In this document: positions 9,584 through 21,578 of the stretch, piece after piece
Layout of the letters: every line of letters starts with the position of its first letter
How positions within the stretch are numbered: position 1 is the stretch's first letter
From: Pseudobacteriovorax antillogorgiicola
Lineage (GTDB): Bacteria; Bdellovibrionota_B; Oligoflexia; Oligoflexales; Oligoflexaceae
DNA: 64,000 nucleotides
Assembly: GCF_900177345.1 (NCBI RefSeq)
Contig: NZ_FWZT01000001.1
Location: forward strand, 62,001 to 126,000
Direction: 5' to 3'
The notes under the pieces: generated by a model
Seen by the model: the letters and a program-made list of their open reading frames with translations, nothing else
Told to the model about the DNA's origin: nothing
Database searches by the model: none
Translations under genes and position numbers: made by a program

Positions 9584-12500
9584 TTATCCGTTTGTCGCCT
9601 CAGCAACTTCTGGGTTCGGCTTACTAGGACCGGCATCACGAAGTCTTGATTCCAAATGACGGTAGTGCATAGAGCCTGTACCTGCTGGAATCAATCGTCC
9701 CATAATGACGTTCTCTTTGAGGCCGCGAAGATGGTCCACCTTGGAGTTGATAGCAGCTTCCGTGAGAACCTTAGTCGTCTCCTGGAAGGATGCCGCTGAG
9801 ATGAAACTATCTGTCGACAAGGATGCTTTGGTAATACCCAGAAGAAGAGGTTCGTAGGTTGCCTCTTGGCCCCCTGACGCCTTAATCTGAACATTAGAAT
9901 CATCGACCTCAAAGCGTTCCACTTGCTCCCCTGGTAGGAAGCGCGTATCACCTGGGCTAAGAATCTTAACGCGGCGGCACATCTGGCGAACTATCACTTC
10001 AATGTGCTTGTCATTAATCTTCACACCCTGCAATCGATAAACGTCCTGGACTTCGTCAACAAGGAAGCGAGCCAGAGCAAGGTGTCCCATAATCGCCAGG
10101 ATATCGTGCGGGCTAGGCGAACCATCAACAATGGCTTCACCTTTCCTGATGTAGTCGCCTTCAGTCACGATTACATGGCGTCCTTTGGGAATCAAATACT
10201 CTGTGGTTTCATTGTCGTCACCAACAATGATTACCTTCCGCTTGCCCTTGGAGTCAGCACCGAATGTCACAGCACCATCTCGATCAGACATGATGGCAAT
10301 ATCCTTGGGTTTTCTCGCCTCAAACAACTCGGCAACCCGTGGTAGACCACCTGTAATATCCTTAGTTTTGGCAGTTTCACGAGGAATCTTTGCCAGGATA
10401 TCTCCAGGCTCAACCTCTTTGCCATTATCTATGAACACCGTCGCACCAACTGGTAGCGAGTAACGAGCCTCGCGCTTACCATCAAGGACAACGGTGCTGC
10501 CAGTGCCATCAACAATCTCAAGAGCCGGCTTTAGGTCGGTTCCGCGAGTTTCGATGATCACTTTCCTTGTTAGGAATGTAGCTTCGTCAGTTCTCTCTTC
10601 TATGGACTGACCTTCCTTCATGTCGAAGTACTTGATCGCACCCTTCACCTCTGCCAATATCGACATAGCAAACGGGTCCCACTCTGCAAGAGAGTCACCA
10701 GCTTCCACCAGCTGATCTTCTTTCACGACAAGGACAGAGCCGTAAGTAATCGGGTAAGTATCCCGGACTTGATCTGTATCTTTGTCGACGATCTTGATCT
10801 CACCGTTCCGACTCAAGACTACAGTCTGGCCATCACGGTTCGTAACCTGCTTAATTCGCTCAAATTTGACGATACCAGAGAAGTTGGTTTCTAACGTGTT
10901 CTTCTCTACTTTATGCGTCACAGTACCACCAAAGTGGAAGGTACGCATCGTCAACTGCGTTCCCGGCTCACCGATGGACTGGGCTGCAATCACACCAATC
11001 GCCTCACCGACATTGATCAAGTGACCTGTTGCCAAGTCTCGACCGTAGCAACGAGCACAGATACCCTTGCGAGTCTGGCAGGTAAGAACAGAGCGGATGT
11101 TAACAATCTCAACGCCACAGTCATCCATTTTAGCTGCGATCTCTTCAGTGACAACGTCACCCTTAGATGCGATCAGCTCGTTGGTATCATGGTTAACCAC
11201 GTCTTCTTGGAGAGTTCGACCAAGAGTTCGGTCACCAACTGTCTGCTTAACCTCACTACCTTCGCGCAATGCTGTCATCTGAATGCCGGACCCAGTGCCA
11301 CAGTCTAGCTCTGAGATAGTAGCATCTTGAGCAACATCCACCAGACGGCGAGTCAAGTAACCAGAACTCGCAGTTTTCAACGCCGTATCCGCAAGACCCT
11401 TACGAGCACCGTGAGTCGAAGTAAAGTATTCAAGTACGGACAGTCCCTCGCGGAAGTTAGCCGTAATGGGTGTTTCGATAATCTCACCGGACGGCTTAGC
11501 CATGAGGCCTCGCATACCAGCCAGCTGACGAATCTGCTGCGCGGAACCCCGAGCACCAGAGTCGGCCATCATGAAGATCGAGTTATCACTCGGGACTTCA
11601 ATATCGACACCTTTATGGTTGGTCTTGCTATCCTTCGCTATGTTACTAAACATTTCTTCTGCGATGTTTTCCGTAACTTTCGCCCAGATATCGACAACCT
11701 TGTTATAACGCTCACCTTCAGTCAAAAGACCTTCAGAATATTGCTCTTTAATCTTTTTCACTTCATCGTAGGCGGCATCCAAAAGGGCCTGCTTGCCCTC
11801 AGGAACAACCATGTCACCGATGGAGATGGATAATCCGGCTTTCGTTGAGTAACGATAACCCGTAGCACGTAAGGCATCAGCTAGGAGAACCGTCTTTTTC
11901 GGCCCTGCGACCCGGAACGTTTCATCGACAAGAGCAGCTAGCTCTTTCTTACCCATCATTCTGTTAATCACAGAAAACGGTAGTTCCTCAGGTAGAATCT
12001 CTGACAGAAGCACACGGCCGACAGTAGTCTCTGTACGAACACCATTCACGCGCACCTGAATCGGCGCCTGTAGATCCACACCGTCGTGATCGTAAGCAGC
12101 TCGAACTTCTTCCACAGTGGCAAAGATCTTACCAGCACCACGTGCTTCTACATCTTCCTTCGTCATGTAGTAGATGCCAAGAACGATATCCTGCGTAGGA
12201 ACAATTACGGGTGAACCAGACGCAGGACTCAAGATGTTGTTGGTTGACATCATGAGTACTCGTGCTTCCATCTGCGCTTCCACAGACAATGGCACGTGCA
12301 CAGCCATCTGGTCACCGTCAAAGTCAGCATTGAAAGCAAAACAAACAAGCGGGTGAAGCTGAATCGCCTTACCTTCAATCAATACTGGCTCGAACGCCTG
12401 AATACCTAGACGGTGAAGAGTCGGAGCACGGTTGAGCAACACAGGGTGCTCTTTGGTAACTTCTTCCAGAATATCCCAAACTTCGGGACGTTCTTTTTCC

Positions 12501-13714
12501 ACAAGCTTCTTCGCAGACTTGATCGTGGAAACGATACCATGCTCTTCTAGCTTATTATAAATAAATGGCTTAAATAGCTCGATAGCCATCTTCTTAGGCA
12601 GACCACACTGGTGTAGCTTTAGCTGTGGGCCTACAACAATCACCGATCGACCGGAGTAATCGACACGTTTCCCAAGAAGGTTTTGACGGAAACGGCCTTG
12701 CTTTCCTTTCAACATATCAGAAAGGGATCTTAACGCACGCTTATTTGGACCAGTGAAAACCTTGCCACGTCGACCGTTATCGAAGAGCGCATCTACAGCT
12801 TCTTGAAGCATACGCTTTTCGTTGCGGATAATGATTTCCGGAGCATTAAGTTCAATCAAGCGCAGCAAACGGTTGTTACGATTGATAACGCGACGGTAAA
12901 GATCGTTAAGGTCTGATGTCGCAAAACGACCACCGTCCAACGGCACGAGAGGCCTTAGATCGGGTGGCAGAACGGGAATTACAGAAAGCATCATCCATTC
13001 TGGCTTTGCGTCCGTGTTATTGAAAGCTTCCACAACCTTGAGTCGCTTTTGAAGCTTCTTACGGGCTGCTTCAGATGTCGCATCTACAAGGGCTTTTCTT
13101 AAGTCATCTGCCAAGTCTTCGATTCTAAGACCACCAAGAAGCTCTTGAATCGCCTCTGCACCAACGCCCACACGGAAAGCGCCATTACCATGTTCTTGGA
13201 GAAGGGCATCGTACTCTTCCTCACCAATCACCTGACCGACAGTAAGGCCGGTTAGCTCCTCGTTCCCTGGATCAAGAACAACATAGGACTCACTATAAAG
13301 AATGCGCTCGACATCCTTCAAAGCGATATCAAGAATCGAGCCGATACGCGATGGTAGCGACTTCAAGAACCAGATATGGGCCACTGGGACCGCAAGGTTG
13401 ATGTGACCTAATCGCTCACGCCGAACCTTAGATGAAATAACTTCGACACCACACTTGTCACAAACAATACCGCGGTGCTTCATGCGCTTATACTTGCCGC
13501 AAATACACTCGTAGTCCCGCACGGGACCGAATATTTTAGCGCAGAAAAGGCCATCACGCTCAGGCTTGAAAGTCCTGTAGTTGATGGTTTCTGGCTTCTT
13601 AACCTCACCGAACGACCAACTTCTGATTTTCTCAGGCGACGCCAAAGAAATTTTGATCGCACTAAAACTTAGGGGATCAGTTGGCTTATCGAAAAAATTA
13701 ACTAGATCGTTCAA
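9584..13714 (-). CDS. rpoC: DNA-directed RNA polymerase subunit beta'
   Basis: Beta' forms half of the RNA polymerase active site. The catalytic motif [12 protein letters not shown] holds the three Mg-binding Asp (near residue 470). The N-terminal zinc ribbon [19 protein letters not shown] and the second zinc site [13 protein letters not shown] (around residue 880) are intact. At 1376 residues it is slightly shorter than E. coli RpoC (1407). The start is a TTG codon with GGAGG 9 nt upstream; the next residues NDLVNFF fit the usual short N-terminus. It is 58 bp after rpoB and should be co-transcribed with it. The C-terminus ends in a short acidic/Asn tail ([10 protein letters not shown]). Confidence 0.98.
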   Translation of the reverse strand: MNDLVNFFDKPTDPLSFSAIKISLASPEKIRSWSFGEVKKPETINYRTFKPERDGLFCAKIFGPVRDYECICGKYKRMKHRGIVCDKCGVEVISSKVRRERLGHINLAVPVAHIWFLKSLPSRIGSILDIALKDVERILYSESYVVLDPGNEELTGLTVGQVIGEEEYDALLQEHGNGAFRVGVGAEAIQELLGGLRIEDLADDLRKALVDATSEAARKKLQKRLKVVEAFNNTDAKPEWMMLSVIPVLPPDLRPLVPLDGGRFATSDLNDLYRRVINRNNRLLRLIELNAPEIIIRNEKRMLQEAVDALFDNGRRGKVFTGPNKRALRSLSDMLKGKQGRFRQNLLGKRVDYSGRSVIVVGPQLKLHQCGLPKKMAIELFKPFIYNKLEEHGIVSTIKSAKKLVEKERPEVWDILEEVTKEHPVLLNRAPTLHRLGIQAFEPVLIEGKAIQLHPLVCFAFNADFDGDQMAVHVPLSVEAQMEARVLMMSTNNILSPASGSPVIVPTQDIVLGIYYMTKEDVEARGAGKIFATVEEVRAAYDHDGVDLQAPIQVRVNGVRTETTVGRVLLSEILPEELPFSVINRMMGKKELAALVDETFRVAGPKKTVLLADALRATGYRYSTKAGLSISIGDMVVPEGKQALLDAAYDEVKKIKEQYSEGLLTEGERYNKVVDIWAKVTENIAEEMFSNIAKDSKTNHKGVDIEVPSDNSIFMMADSGARGSAQQIRQLAGMRGLMAKPSGEIIETPITANFREGLSVLEYFTSTHGARKGLADTALKTASSGYLTRRLVDVAQDATISELDCGTGSGIQMTALREGSEVKQTVGDRTLGRTLQEDVVNHDTNELIASKGDVVTEEIAAKMDDCGVEIVNIRSVLTCQTRKGICARCYGRDLATGHLINVGEAIGVIAAQSIGEPGTQLTMRTFHFGGTVTHKVEKNTLETNFSGIVKFERIKQVTNRDGQTVVLSRNGEIKIVDKDTDQVRDTYPITYGSVLVVKEDQLVEAGDSLAEWDPFAMSILAEVKGAIKYFDMKEGQSIEERTDEATFLTRKVIIETRGTDLKPALEIVDGTGSTVVLDGKREARYSLPVGATVFIDNGKEVEPGDILAKIPRETAKTKDITGGLPRVAELFEARKPKDIAIMSDRDGAVTFGADSKGKRKVIIVGDDNETTEYLIPKGRHVIVTEGDYIRKGEAIVDGSPSPHDILAIMGHLALARFLVDEVQDVYRLQGVKINDKHIEVIVRQMCRRVKILSPGDTRFLPGEQVERFEVDDSNVQIKASGGQEATYEPLLLGITKASLSTDSFISAASFQETTKVLTEAAINSKVDHLRGLKENVIMGRLIPAGTGSMHYRHLESRLRDAGPSKPNPEVAEATNG

Positions 13715-13772
13715 AACTCAATACCTCCATGAGGTCAAAGGTTACTGCTCAGGTTAATGAGCAGGTGGCTAA

Positions 13773-16700
13773 CTATGCAAACCCATCCAATCCGACTTCT
13801 TCGTTATCTCGAATCAAGTTTACATCGAGACCAAGACTCTGAAGCTCCTTGACCAGAACGTTGAAGCTTTCGGGTAGCCCCGGCATCATCATATTCTGAC
13901 CTTTTACAATGGACTCGTACATCCGCGTCCGTCCGAGAACGTCATCGGACTTCACTGTCAAGAACTCTTGTAGAGTATTGGCAGCTCCGTACGCTTCCAT
14001 AGCCCAGACCTCCATCTCCCCGAGACGCTGACCACCGAACTGAGCCTTACCACCCAGAGGCTGCTGCGTAACAAGTGAATAGGGGCCAATTGACCTTGCA
14101 TGTATCTTCTCATCCACCAAGTGATGTAGCTTGAGTACGTACATCACACCAACAGTAACTCTATTGTCGAACTTGTTGCCGGTTCGTCCGTCATACAAGT
14201 CGCTTTGACCATCTTTATCAAGACCTGCAAGCTCAAGATATCGCTCAATATCGTCTTCTACTGCCCCGTCGAACACTGGGTTCGCAAGGTGTACGCCTTC
14301 CCGATACTTCTTCACGAAAATCTTCAGCTGATCATCCGTACAGTTGCGGACGAACTCTTCGATCTCTTTATCATCTTTCCAGATATTACAGGCGAGATCC
14401 TCGATCTCTTTTCTTGGGAAGCTTTCTTCAAGCATGGTGTTCAATCGCTCACCAACGCCCTTCGCGGCCCACCCAAGGTGAGTTTCTAGAATCTGTCCCA
14501 CGTTCATACGTGACGGAACACCAAGTGGGTTCAACACGATATCAACAGGGCGACCATCTGTTAGGAATGGCATGTCTTCCTCTGGAAGAATTCGCGACAC
14601 AACACCCTTGTTCCCGTGACGCCCAGCCATCTTATCACCAACCTGAAGCTTACGCTTGATGGCGACATAGATTTTAACCATTTTGATCACACCAGGAGGC
14701 AGCTCGTCACCTTTACGAACCTTTTTGATCTGCTCCTCTGTCATGAAACGGATCAAATTGATCTTTTCACGGAGGTTTTCAACGACCTTCAGTAGCAAGC
14801 TGCTCTTCTCGGCGTCGTTAACAGAAACACTTTCCCAGTAAACGTAGTCAAGGTTCGTCAGGAACTCAGTGTCGAGCAAGGTCCCCGATGGGGCGATCAC
14901 TTCACCATCACGACCACGGATATCACCTGCTAAAGATTCGCCTGACGTAATGCGAGCGATCTTACCAGCTGCTGACTCTTTAATAATCGCGATGCGGTCA
15001 TTCTCGTCTTTACGCAGCTTTGCAATTTCAGTGTCTTCAATTTGCTGGCTACGGCTATCCTTGATCGCACCTTCCCGAGAGTAGATTTTAGCACCGATAA
15101 CGGTACCAACAACACCAGGAGGAACCCTCAAAGAGGTATCTCTGACGTCACCGGCCTTCTCACCGAAGATCGCCCTGAGAAGCTTTTCTTCCGGAGTCAG
15201 CTGAGTCTCACCTTTAGGTGTAATTTTACCGACGAGAAGATCATTTGGTCTTACGTCTGCACCAATTCTGATGATACCGGCGTCATCCAGGTTTTTGAGC
15301 GCATCTTCACCGACATTAGGAATATCAGAAGTAATTTCCTCCTGACCTAGCTTGGTATCACGGGAGATACATTCAAATTCCTGAATATGGATACTTGTAT
15401 ATAGGTCTTCTTTAACTACCCGTTCAGAAATGAGGATAGAATCCTCGAAGTTGTAACCACTCCAAGGCATGAATGCCACTACCACATTTTGACCAAGTGC
15501 TAGTTCACCCATTTCCGTGGCGAAACCATCACCGATGATGTCACCTTTCTTAACCTTCTCGCCCTTATGAACGATAGACTTCTGGTTGATACAGGTGTCA
15601 ACGTTTGAACGCTTGTTTTTCTCAAGTTTGTAGATATCAACCTCTGCACCTACCTCGGTGAGAGACTCGCTTGTATCTTCAGACTTGACGACGATCCGCT
15701 CCGCATCAACTGCAACAACGACACCGTCCCGCTTAGCGACGATCGTTGCTCCAGAATCTCGGGCTACAATTCTCTCCATTCCCGTCCCCACAAGTGGAGC
15801 ACGAGTTTTTAGTAGAGGCACGGCTTGGCGCTGCATGTTCGATCCCATAAGGGCTCGGTTTGCATCGTCATTTTGAAGGAAGGGAATCAAGTTCGCTGCG
15901 ACAGAAACAAGCTGAGATGTCGAAACATCCATCAAATCCGCTTCGTCTGCACGTACGATCTCACTTTCACCAGAACGTCTCGCATAAACCAGATCTTCGT
16001 TACTTTGGATAATAGAAGCCTGGGCAATGACGTGATCCGTATGCTCTTCGGCAGCGGAGTAGTATTTAACCTCTTCTCCACCATCAGCCAAGGTGCGGAA
16101 CGGAGTTTCGATGAAGCCGTACTCGTTTACCTTCGCATAACTAGCTAAAGACGAAATCAAGCCAATGTTTGGACCTTCCGGGGTCTCAATCGGACAAATT
16201 CGGCCATAGTGAGTGGGATGAACGTCTCGAACTTCGAAACCAGCACGTTCACGACTCAAACCACCCGGACCAAGGGCTGACAAACGACGCTTGTGAGTCA
16301 CCTCAGAAAGTGGATTTGTCTGATCCATAAACTGGCTTAGCTGGGAACTACCAAAGAATTCCTTCACCACTGCAGACGCTGGCTTATTGTTGACAAAGTC
16401 ATGGGGAAGTAAGGTTTCTACATCACCCAACTGTAGACGCTCGCGGATAGCGCGCTCAATTCTTAAGAGGCCGATCCGATACTGGTTTTCTAAAAGCTCA
16501 CCAACCGCTCTGACTCGACGATTACTAAGGTTGTCAATATCATCAATCTGACCCTTGTCATTTTTAAGAGCCAGGAGGTACTCAACTGTTTTTAGAATAT
16601 CTTCTTTAGTTAGAGTACGAGTCTCAACTGGAAGATCAAGCCCCAGCTTTTCATTGAGCTTCATACGCCCAACAGCACTGAGATCGTAGCGATCTGGGTT

Positions 16701-17891
16701 GAAAAACAGGTTATCGAATAGTGCCGTTGCGGGCTCGATCGTAGGGGGATCACCAGGGCGCATTCTCTTGTAAATTTCGAGAATCGCCTCGTCCTTGGTA
16801 TCAACTTTATCACCGACAAGTGTATTACGGAACGATGCATCAGCATTGACATTATCAATAAAGAGTACCGAAAACTCAGAAACTCCCGCCTTAACGATTT
16901 CAGTCAAGGCCTCCATGTCAAGCTCACCATTGACCGGAACGATTTCTTCGCCGGACTTATCGAGGATCGGCTCGGCTACAAACTTGCCGACTAGCTCCTC
17001 CTGCTCCATTGCGACGTACTCAATTCCAGCCTGTTCCATTTGACGAATTGCACCAACCGAGATTCGCCGGCCCCGTTTTACAAGGACCTTACCAGATGAC
17101 GGATCGATGAGGTCACTAAGGGCTCGCTGGCCGCGAAGAATCTCGTAGTTAAGGCGCTTCTCAAGCTTACCTTCTTTAATACGAATCCATTCCTTCTTGT
17201 AGAAATAATCAAGAAGTTCCTGCTCGGTATAGCCAAGAGCCTTGAGCAGAATGGTCGCATACATTTTGCGGCGGCGATCGATTCTAAGGTATAGGATATC
17301 TTTCGTATCAAACTCGAAATCTAACCAACTTCCGCGATAAGGAATAACGCGGGCTGTGTAAAGCAACTTACCAGACGTTGAGTTGCGCCCCTTATCGTGG
17401 TCGAAGAATACACCTGACGAACGGTGTAGCTGGGAAACAACAACTCGCTCGGTACCGTTGATGATAAAGGTACCATCTTCGGTCATGAGTGGGATTTCAC
17501 CAAAGTAAACTTCCTGCTCTTTGACATCGCGAATACTTTTTACGGAAGTATCTTTGTCGATGTCCCAGACGACAAGCCGGATGACCACTTTGAGTGGAGC
17601 CGCAAAGCTCATGCCTCGCTGTCGACACTCATCGACGGTATATTTGGGCTCCTCGAACGAGTAGCTAACAAACTCGACAGAAGCCGTCTCAGCGAAGTGA
17701 GAAATGGGGAAAACGGAGTTGAAGACAGATTGTAAGCCTACGTTTTTCCGATCATTCGGCAAAACCTCAGCCTGTAAAAAAGAATTGTAACTGCTCTTTT
17801 GCAATTCGATCAGGTAAGGTATATCAATTGCTGCCGGAATCTTTTCAAACTTCTTACGCGGACGAGTAAAACTAGAAGCGAGGGAGGTCAT
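13773..17891 (-). CDS. rpoB: DNA-directed RNA polymerase subunit beta
   Basis: Beta forms the other half of the polymerase active centre and the rifampicin pocket. The 1372-residue protein contains [37 protein letters not shown] and [13 protein letters not shown]. Compared with E. coli, the residue at rifampicin-pocket position 518 is Thr rather than Asn; Asp516, His526, Arg529 and Ser531 equivalents are unchanged. [27 protein letters not shown] and the C-terminal [18 protein letters not shown] are canonical. ATG 17891 has AGGAG 6 nt upstream. It follows a strong terminator after rplL and so needs its own promoter or read-through; AT-rich sequence (17995-18067) may hold that promoter, but I cannot fix the boxes. 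Confidence 0.98.
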   Translation of the reverse strand: MTSLASSFTRPRKKFEKIPAAIDIPYLIELQKSSYNSFLQAEVLPNDRKNVGLQSVFNSVFPISHFAETASVEFVSYSFEEPKYTVDECRQRGMSFAAPLKVVIRLVVWDIDKDTSVKSIRDVKEQEVYFGEIPLMTEDGTFIINGTERVVVSQLHRSSGVFFDHDKGRNSTSGKLLYTARVIPYRGSWLDFEFDTKDILYLRIDRRRKMYATILLKALGYTEQELLDYFYKKEWIRIKEGKLEKRLNYEILRGQRALSDLIDPSSGKVLVKRGRRISVGAIRQMEQAGIEYVAMEQEELVGKFVAEPILDKSGEEIVPVNGELDMEALTEIVKAGVSEFSVLFIDNVNADASFRNTLVGDKVDTKDEAILEIYKRMRPGDPPTIEPATALFDNLFFNPDRYDLSAVGRMKLNEKLGLDLPVETRTLTKEDILKTVEYLLALKNDKGQIDDIDNLSNRRVRAVGELLENQYRIGLLRIERAIRERLQLGDVETLLPHDFVNNKPASAVVKEFFGSSQLSQFMDQTNPLSEVTHKRRLSALGPGGLSRERAGFEVRDVHPTHYGRICPIETPEGPNIGLISSLASYAKVNEYGFIETPFRTLADGGEEVKYYSAAEEHTDHVIAQASIIQSNEDLVYARRSGESEIVRADEADLMDVSTSQLVSVAANLIPFLQNDDANRALMGSNMQRQAVPLLKTRAPLVGTGMERIVARDSGATIVAKRDGVVVAVDAERIVVKSEDTSESLTEVGAEVDIYKLEKNKRSNVDTCINQKSIVHKGEKVKKGDIIGDGFATEMGELALGQNVVVAFMPWSGYNFEDSILISERVVKEDLYTSIHIQEFECISRDTKLGQEEITSDIPNVGEDALKNLDDAGIIRIGADVRPNDLLVGKITPKGETQLTPEEKLLRAIFGEKAGDVRDTSLRVPPGVVGTVIGAKIYSREGAIKDSRSQQIEDTEIAKLRKDENDRIAIIKESAAGKIARITSGESLAGDIRGRDGEVIAPSGTLLDTEFLTNLDYVYWESVSVNDAEKSSLLLKVVENLREKINLIRFMTEEQIKKVRKGDELPPGVIKMVKIYVAIKRKLQVGDKMAGRHGNKGVVSRILPEEDMPFLTDGRPVDIVLNPLGVPSRMNVGQILETHLGWAAKGVGERLNTMLEESFPRKEIEDLACNIWKDDKEIEEFVRNCTDDQLKIFVKKYREGVHLANPVFDGAVEDDIERYLELAGLDKDGQSDLYDGRTGNKFDNRVTVGVMYVLKLHHLVDEKIHARSIGPYSLVTQQPLGGKAQFGGQRLGEMEVWAMEAYGAANTLQEFLTVKSDDVLGRTRMYESIVKGQNMMMPGLPESFNVLVKELQSLGLDVNLIRDNEEVGLDGFA

Positions 17892-18067
17892 GTAGCACTC
17901 CTATCGACGGAATCCCAATTAAACAAAGACAGAGGCCCTGTATCCCCTGCCGCTGCTTCCCAATTTTCGTGGAAAAACCACAGTCTCAAATTCTATGATG
18001 AGCTCTTAATGCAAACTTATTAAATATTCTATTCCAGAATCAATAGGATATATCGAAACTTGACAAC

Positions 18068-18128
18068 AAAAAAGCGGAAAGATAGAAATGGGCCACATTA
18101 ACGTAGCCCAAATCAGCAATCTTTCCGC
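18068..18128 (-). terminator. Two-tier hairpin terminator/attenuator between rplL and rpoB
   Basis: Starting 8 bp after the rplL stop, a 10-bp perfect outer stem (GCGGAAAGAT at 18074-18083, ATCTTTCCGC at 18119-18128) encloses a second hairpin (TGGGC/GCCCA, 18089-18093 with 18106-18110). Six U follow on the minus strand (18068-18073). This should end or attenuate transcription from the L11-L12 operon before rpoBC, as the rplL-rpoB attenuator does in E. coli. Confidence 0.85.
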
Positions 18129-18136
18129 GTTGAGTC

Positions 18137-18517
18137 TTACTTAAGTTCGACTTTAGCGCCAGCTTTTTCAAGAGCTTCTTTGATCTTGTTAGCTTCGTCC
18201 TTAGGAACACCAGCTTTGATTTCCTTTGGAGCACCTTCTACAAGATCCTTAGCTTCTTTAAGACCTAGGCCAGTGATCGCACGGATTTCTTTAATCACGT
18301 TGATCTTCTTAGCACCGTGGTCAGCTAGAACTACAGAGAATTCATCCTTCTCTTCTTCAGCAGCAGCGCCAGCAGCTGGTCCACCAGCCATCATAGCAAC
18401 TGGAGCAGCAGCGCTCACACCGAATTTGTCTTCTAATTCTTTTACAAGATCAGCAGCCTCTAAAAGAGTTAGATTCTCTAAAAACTCAACAACTTGTTCT
18501 TTAGTCACGTTTGACAT
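18137..18517 (-). CDS. rplL: 50S ribosomal protein L7/L12
   Basis: L7/L12 forms the mobile stalk of the 50S subunit. Dimers bound to L10 recruit and stimulate the translational GTPases. The 126-residue protein has the N-terminal dimerisation helices ([19 protein letters not shown]), an Ala/Gly-rich hinge ([21 protein letters not shown]) read here as motif positions ~35-55, and the factor-binding C-terminal domain ending GAKVELK. I place the start at ATG 18517, preceded by GGGAGGA 10 nt upstream. An upstream in-frame ATG at 18535 would add six residues (MGGNKI) that encode the ribosome-binding site itself. It is 64 bp after rplJ. Confidence 0.97.
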   Translation of the reverse strand: MSNVTKEQVVEFLENLTLLEAADLVKELEDKFGVSAAAPVAMMAGGPAAGAAAEEEKDEFSVVLADHGAKKINVIKEIRAITGLGLKEAKDLVEGAPKEIKAGVPKDEANKIKEALEKAGAKVELK

Positions 18518-18581
18518 AATTTTATTTCCTCCCAAAATCGCTCGTCACTACTCCAAAATCTTTTTTGGCTACAGTGACGGC

Positions 18582-19103
18582 TTAAGACTTCTTATCTTTG
18601 ATAGCGTTGATAACCTGTACAAGATTGCGGCTGACACCATTAAGCACACCTAGCAAGCCACGGTGAGGAGCCACGAGAGAGCCGACAATCTGGCCCAAAA
18701 GCACCTCTTTGCTTGGTAGATCTGCGATTGCCTTTAGCTCATCAGTATTGACTACTGAGCCTTCCATGTGACCAGCGGTAACTTTGAGATTGGGATTTCC
18801 CTTCGCAAATTCCAGCACGGTCTTTGTTGCTTGAGCCGAGTCACCATAGGCGCAGACGATCCCAATGGGCCCAACTAGCTTGTCTGAAAGGTCTTTCATA
18901 TCTGTCACTTCAGCTTCGATCGCTTTTTTAGCGATTCGATTCTTAATGACCTTAAATTCAGCACTTACTTCGCGAAGCTTGACTCTTAGGTCAGTCACTT
19001 CTTCAACTGTCATTCCGCGGTACTCCGCTACGATAACAGCACTAGACTTGCTGAATTTCTCAGCGAGATCATTTTTGAGTTGTTCTTTTCCCTGACGGTC
19101 CAT
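18582..19103 (-). CDS. rplJ: 50S ribosomal protein L10
   Basis: L10 anchors the L7/L12 stalk to 23S rRNA. The 173-residue length is normal. MDRQGKEQLKNDLAEKF starts the globular domain, the YRGMTVEEVTDLR motif is conserved, and the C-terminal helix that binds L12 dimers is visible. In E. coli, an L10-L12 binding leader upstream of rplJ gives autogenous control. Here only 15 bp separate rplA from rplJ, so there is no room for such a leader in the spacer; control would have to act within rplA or elsewhere. ATG 19103 has a good GGGAGGAG 6-7 nt upstream. Confidence 0.97.
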   Translation of the reverse strand: MDRQGKEQLKNDLAEKFSKSSAVIVAEYRGMTVEEVTDLRVKLREVSAEFKVIKNRIAKKAIEAEVTDMKDLSDKLVGPIGIVCAYGDSAQATKTVLEFAKGNPNLKVTAGHMEGSVVNTDELKAIADLPSKEVLLGQIVGSLVAPHRGLLGVLNGVSRNLVQVINAIKDKKS

Positions 19104-19118
19104 AACTTAACTCCTCCC

Positions 19119-19814
19119 TTAATTTCTAAAGGGAGCTGGATCGATTCGAACACCAGGCCCCATTGTTGCCGATAGACTTACCTTCTTCATGTAAGTACCC
19201 TTAGCTGTAGAAGGCTTCGCCTTCAGCAAGGCATCGAGAACAGTTTTTATGTTTTCGGATAGTTGCTGCTCCGTGAATCCCACACGACCTATAGATGTGT
19301 GAACGATACCAGCCTTGTCAACTCGGTATTCTGCTCGACCAGCTCGTAGCTCGCTAACAGCCTTAGCAACGTCGAAGGTAACCGTTCCAAGTTTGGGGTT
19401 CGGCATCAAGCCTCGAGGGCCAAGAAGCTTACCGAGACGACCGACAACACCCATCATATCAGGGGTTGCGATAACATGGTCAAAGTCCAACCAGCCATCT
19501 GTGATCTTCTTCGCTAGGTCATCCGCACCAACGAAATCAACGTTGAGTTCAGAAGCTTCGGCAGCTTTTTCACCTTTAGCGAACACTACGATTCTTACTT
19601 TTTTTCCGAGACCATGGGGAAGAGGAGTCGCCCCACGAATGTTTTGGTCGGCGTGACGAGGGTCCACACCGAGGTTAACTGCAAGGTCAACCGAAGCATC
19701 CATCTTAGAGTAGGATGTCTCTTTCACTAATTTGCAAGCCTCAACGAGTTCATAATCGTGCTCACGATCAATCTTCCCGACGGCTTCGCGATACTTTTTT
19801 CCGCGTTTTGCCAT
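19119..19814 (-). CDS. rplA: 50S ribosomal protein L1
   Basis: L1 forms the mobile L1 stalk that moves E-site tRNA, and in many bacteria it represses translation of its own operon by binding the mRNA leader. The 231-residue protein has [11 protein letters not shown] at the start, the [10 protein letters not shown] loop, and the C-terminal [14 protein letters not shown]. It lies 57 bp after rplK. The length and motifs are standard, so it should act normally. Confidence 0.98.
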   Translation of the reverse strand: MAKRGKKYREAVGKIDREHDYELVEACKLVKETSYSKMDASVDLAVNLGVDPRHADQNIRGATPLPHGLGKKVRIVVFAKGEKAAEASELNVDFVGADDLAKKITDGWLDFDHVIATPDMMGVVGRLGKLLGPRGLMPNPKLGTVTFDVAKAVSELRAGRAEYRVDKAGIVHTSIGRVGFTEQQLSENIKTVLDALLKAKPSTAKGTYMKKVSLSATMGPGVRIDPAPFRN

Positions 19815-19871
19815 AATATTCTCCGTAGTGCTATCGAGCTTACGCTCTCCTACTATGTAATCCGAACCTTA

Positions 19872-20294
19872 TTACTTTACTTCGAGACCCATGCTACGAG
19901 CTGAACCTAAAATGATTCGCGCTGCCGCATCTTCGTCGTAAGCATTAAGATCATTCATCTTTGTTTTCGCGATTTCTTTAACCTGATCCATCGTCACAGA
20001 TCCAGCAACACTAGTTCCAGGAGTTTGTGAACCCTTCTGCAACTGAGCAGCTTTCTTTAAAAGATCTGAAGCAGGGGGACTCTTAGTGATAAAACTAAAA
20101 GACTTATCCGCGTATACAGTTATCACGGTAGGCAGAACAGATCCAGCCTGCTTTTGAGTTTTAGCATTAAAGTCTTTGCAGAACGCCATGATATTCACAC
20201 CGCGTTGACCCAAAGCTGGACCAATGGGTGGAGCAGGGTTCGCTTTTCCTGCCGGAATCTGCAATTTGATAAATCCGACAACTTTCTTTGCCAC
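19872..20294 (-). CDS. rplK: 50S ribosomal protein L11
   Basis: L11 binds the GTPase-associated centre of 23S rRNA. It is needed for factor function, and for RelA activation where that enzyme exists. The 140-residue protein has the N-terminal proline-rich hinge region ([18 protein letters not shown]) and the RNA-binding C-terminal domain (ending [16 protein letters not shown]). It is 110 bp after nusG. This spacer is the probable site of any L1-dependent autoregulation, but I could not identify the L1 target by eye. Confidence 0.98.
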   Translation of the reverse strand: MAKKVVGFIKLQIPAGKANPAPPIGPALGQRGVNIMAFCKDFNAKTQKQAGSVLPTVITVYADKSFSFITKSPPASDLLKKAAQLQKGSQTPGTSVAGSVTMDQVKEIAKTKMNDLNAYDEDAAARIILGSARSMGLEVK

Positions 20295-20404
20295 TTTATT
20301 GCTCCTATTTCATCGAAACTGGCTTACGCCAACTATCTGACTTGGAAAACGGGATTTACGTTATTTTTCCACAGTCGTCAAGGAATTTCCCGAGTCCAAG
20401 ATAT

Positions 20405-20947
20405 CTAAATCTTCTCAACTTGTCCGAACTCGAGTTCCACTGGGGTTTCTCGCCCAAAAATACTAACTAATACCCTGACTTTCGCTTTATCAGGCTTAAC
20501 CTCATCGATGACGCCGTCGAAGTTACTAAACGGCCCTTCCATAACCTTGACCGCCTCGCCTTTTGCAAACTGCACGTCTGGAATAACTTCTTTCGCTTGC
20601 TCACGAGCTTCTTCGGAAGTGATCTGAAGCACCTCGTGATCTGGCAAAGGCCTAGGTCGTTTTGTATTCCCAACAAAGCCGGTAATTTTAGGGGTGCTTT
20701 TGACGATATGCATGGTGAGATCGGTAAGATCCATCTGGACTAGGATGTAACCCGGGAAAGATGTCTTCGACACAGCCTTTTTCTTACCCGACTTGGTGAC
20801 GGTCTCACTCACCGTCTGCGGGATAAAAACCTCTCCGAACTGCTCTTCGCATCCTTCGTTCTTTGCGAGTTCTAAAAGGGATTGCTTTGCTCGCTCTTCA
20901 TAGCCTGAATAGGTATGGACGACATACCACTTGAATTCGCCGCTCAT
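20405..20947 (-). CDS. nusG: Transcription antitermination factor NusG
   Basis: NusG binds RNA polymerase through its N-terminal NGN domain ([19 protein letters not shown]) and binds Rho or ribosomal S10 through its C-terminal KOW domain ([19 protein letters not shown]). The 180 residues match the usual length. The polymerase-contact loop is followed by [16 protein letters not shown]. It is 72 bp after secE, the standard bacterial order secE-nusG-rplK. Confidence 0.97.
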   Translation of the reverse strand: MSGEFKWYVVHTYSGYEERAKQSLLELAKNEGCEEQFGEVFIPQTVSETVTKSGKKKAVSKTSFPGYILVQMDLTDLTMHIVKSTPKITGFVGNTKRPRPLPDHEVLQITSEEAREQAKEVIPDVQFAKGEAVKVMEGPFSNFDGVIDEVKPDKAKVRVLVSIFGRETPVELEFGQVEKI

Positions 20948-21019
20948 ATATCTTGCCTTTAAAATAAAATTAGACCATGCAGGCCACTAAAACCTCGGTG
21001 ATCTCAATGGACTTCTATC

Positions 21020-21400
21020 TTAGGTTAATATAATACCAAGAAGTTCAGCCCAAATCAGGTCAAATGCAGCAAGGATGGCAGCGAATATACCCACGACCAC
21101 GCAAACGACGATCGTCATACGCCTCGTGTCAGGAAAGCTCGGCCAAGTAACCTTTCGCAACTCCCCGACGGAAGCTAGGAAATACTCATGCCTTTCCTTG
21201 TCACGAGACAAGAAAAGCGACGTACCTGCACCAATAAGAAGAGCAACTATGAGGGACGCTGGCTGGAATAACTCATCGAACTTCTCGGAAAAACCGGTCT
21301 GCACGCCAATGGTTTCCAGAGCTTTGTAACTAGTAAACGCTACCAAGCCTGCAAAAATAACGTAAGCCAGGCGAAGATAGAATGCATCATCTTTTTTCAT
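21020..21400 (-). CDS. secE: Preprotein translocase subunit SecE
   Basis: SecE clamps SecY in the inner-membrane protein-translocation channel. The 126-residue protein is the long, three-span form seen in E. coli: hydrophobic spans at residues ~9-30 (LAYVIFAGLVAFTSY), ~48-65 (SLIVALLIGAGTSLFL) and ~98-125 (TIVVCVVVGIFAAILAAF). The amphipathic cytoplasmic helix ELRKVTWPSFPDTRRMT before the last span is the conserved SecE signature. It is 69 bp downstream of tRNA-Trp and begins the secE-nusG pair. Confidence 0.95.
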   Translation of the reverse strand: MKKDDAFYLRLAYVIFAGLVAFTSYKALETIGVQTGFSEKFDELFQPASLIVALLIGAGTSLFLSRDKERHEYFLASVGELRKVTWPSFPDTRRMTIVVCVVVGIFAAILAAFDLIWAELLGIILT

Positions 21401-21469
21401 AAAAACTTCCTCCAGCTCTTCAACCCGAGAAGCAACACTGTAACTAGTAAAAAATTAAACACAAAAAAG

Positions 21470-21543
21470 CAGGCGAGGAGGGACTCGAACCCCCAACATG
21501 CGGATTTGGAATCCGCCGCTCTACCAATTGGAGCTACTCGCCT
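21470..21543 (-). tRNA. tRNA-Trp (anticodon CCA)
   Basis: The minus strand gives an AGGCGAG/CUCGCCU acceptor, an anticodon stem GCGGA/UCCGC with loop UUCCAAA (anticodon CCA) and a T arm with GUUCGAGU. The discriminator is G. The 3' CCA is not encoded (CUU follows), unlike the other tRNAs here, so it must be added after processing. It sits between the tuf terminator and secE. Confidence 0.96.
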
Positions 21544-21546
21544 ATA

Positions 21547-21570
21547 GAAAAGGAAGCGAAAACGCTTCCT
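21547..21570 (-). terminator. Intrinsic terminator after tuf
   Basis: AGGAAGCG and CGCTTCCT (21551-21558 and 21563-21570) form an 8-bp perfect stem with a four-base loop, followed by TTTTC on the minus strand. It lies 8 bp after the tuf stop and ends 4 bp before the 5' end of tRNA-Trp, so read-through may be needed for that tRNA and secE. Confidence 0.8.
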
Positions 21571-21578
21571 CACTCTAA

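Noticed and set aside
11327-11833. 168-residue plus-strand frame opposite rpoC
   Set aside because: Antisense shadow of the beta' gene with no independent start signal or family similarity.
19104-19118. L10 autoregulatory leader upstream of rplJ
   Set aside because: The gap between rplA and rplJ is only 15 bp, too short for the known leader structure.
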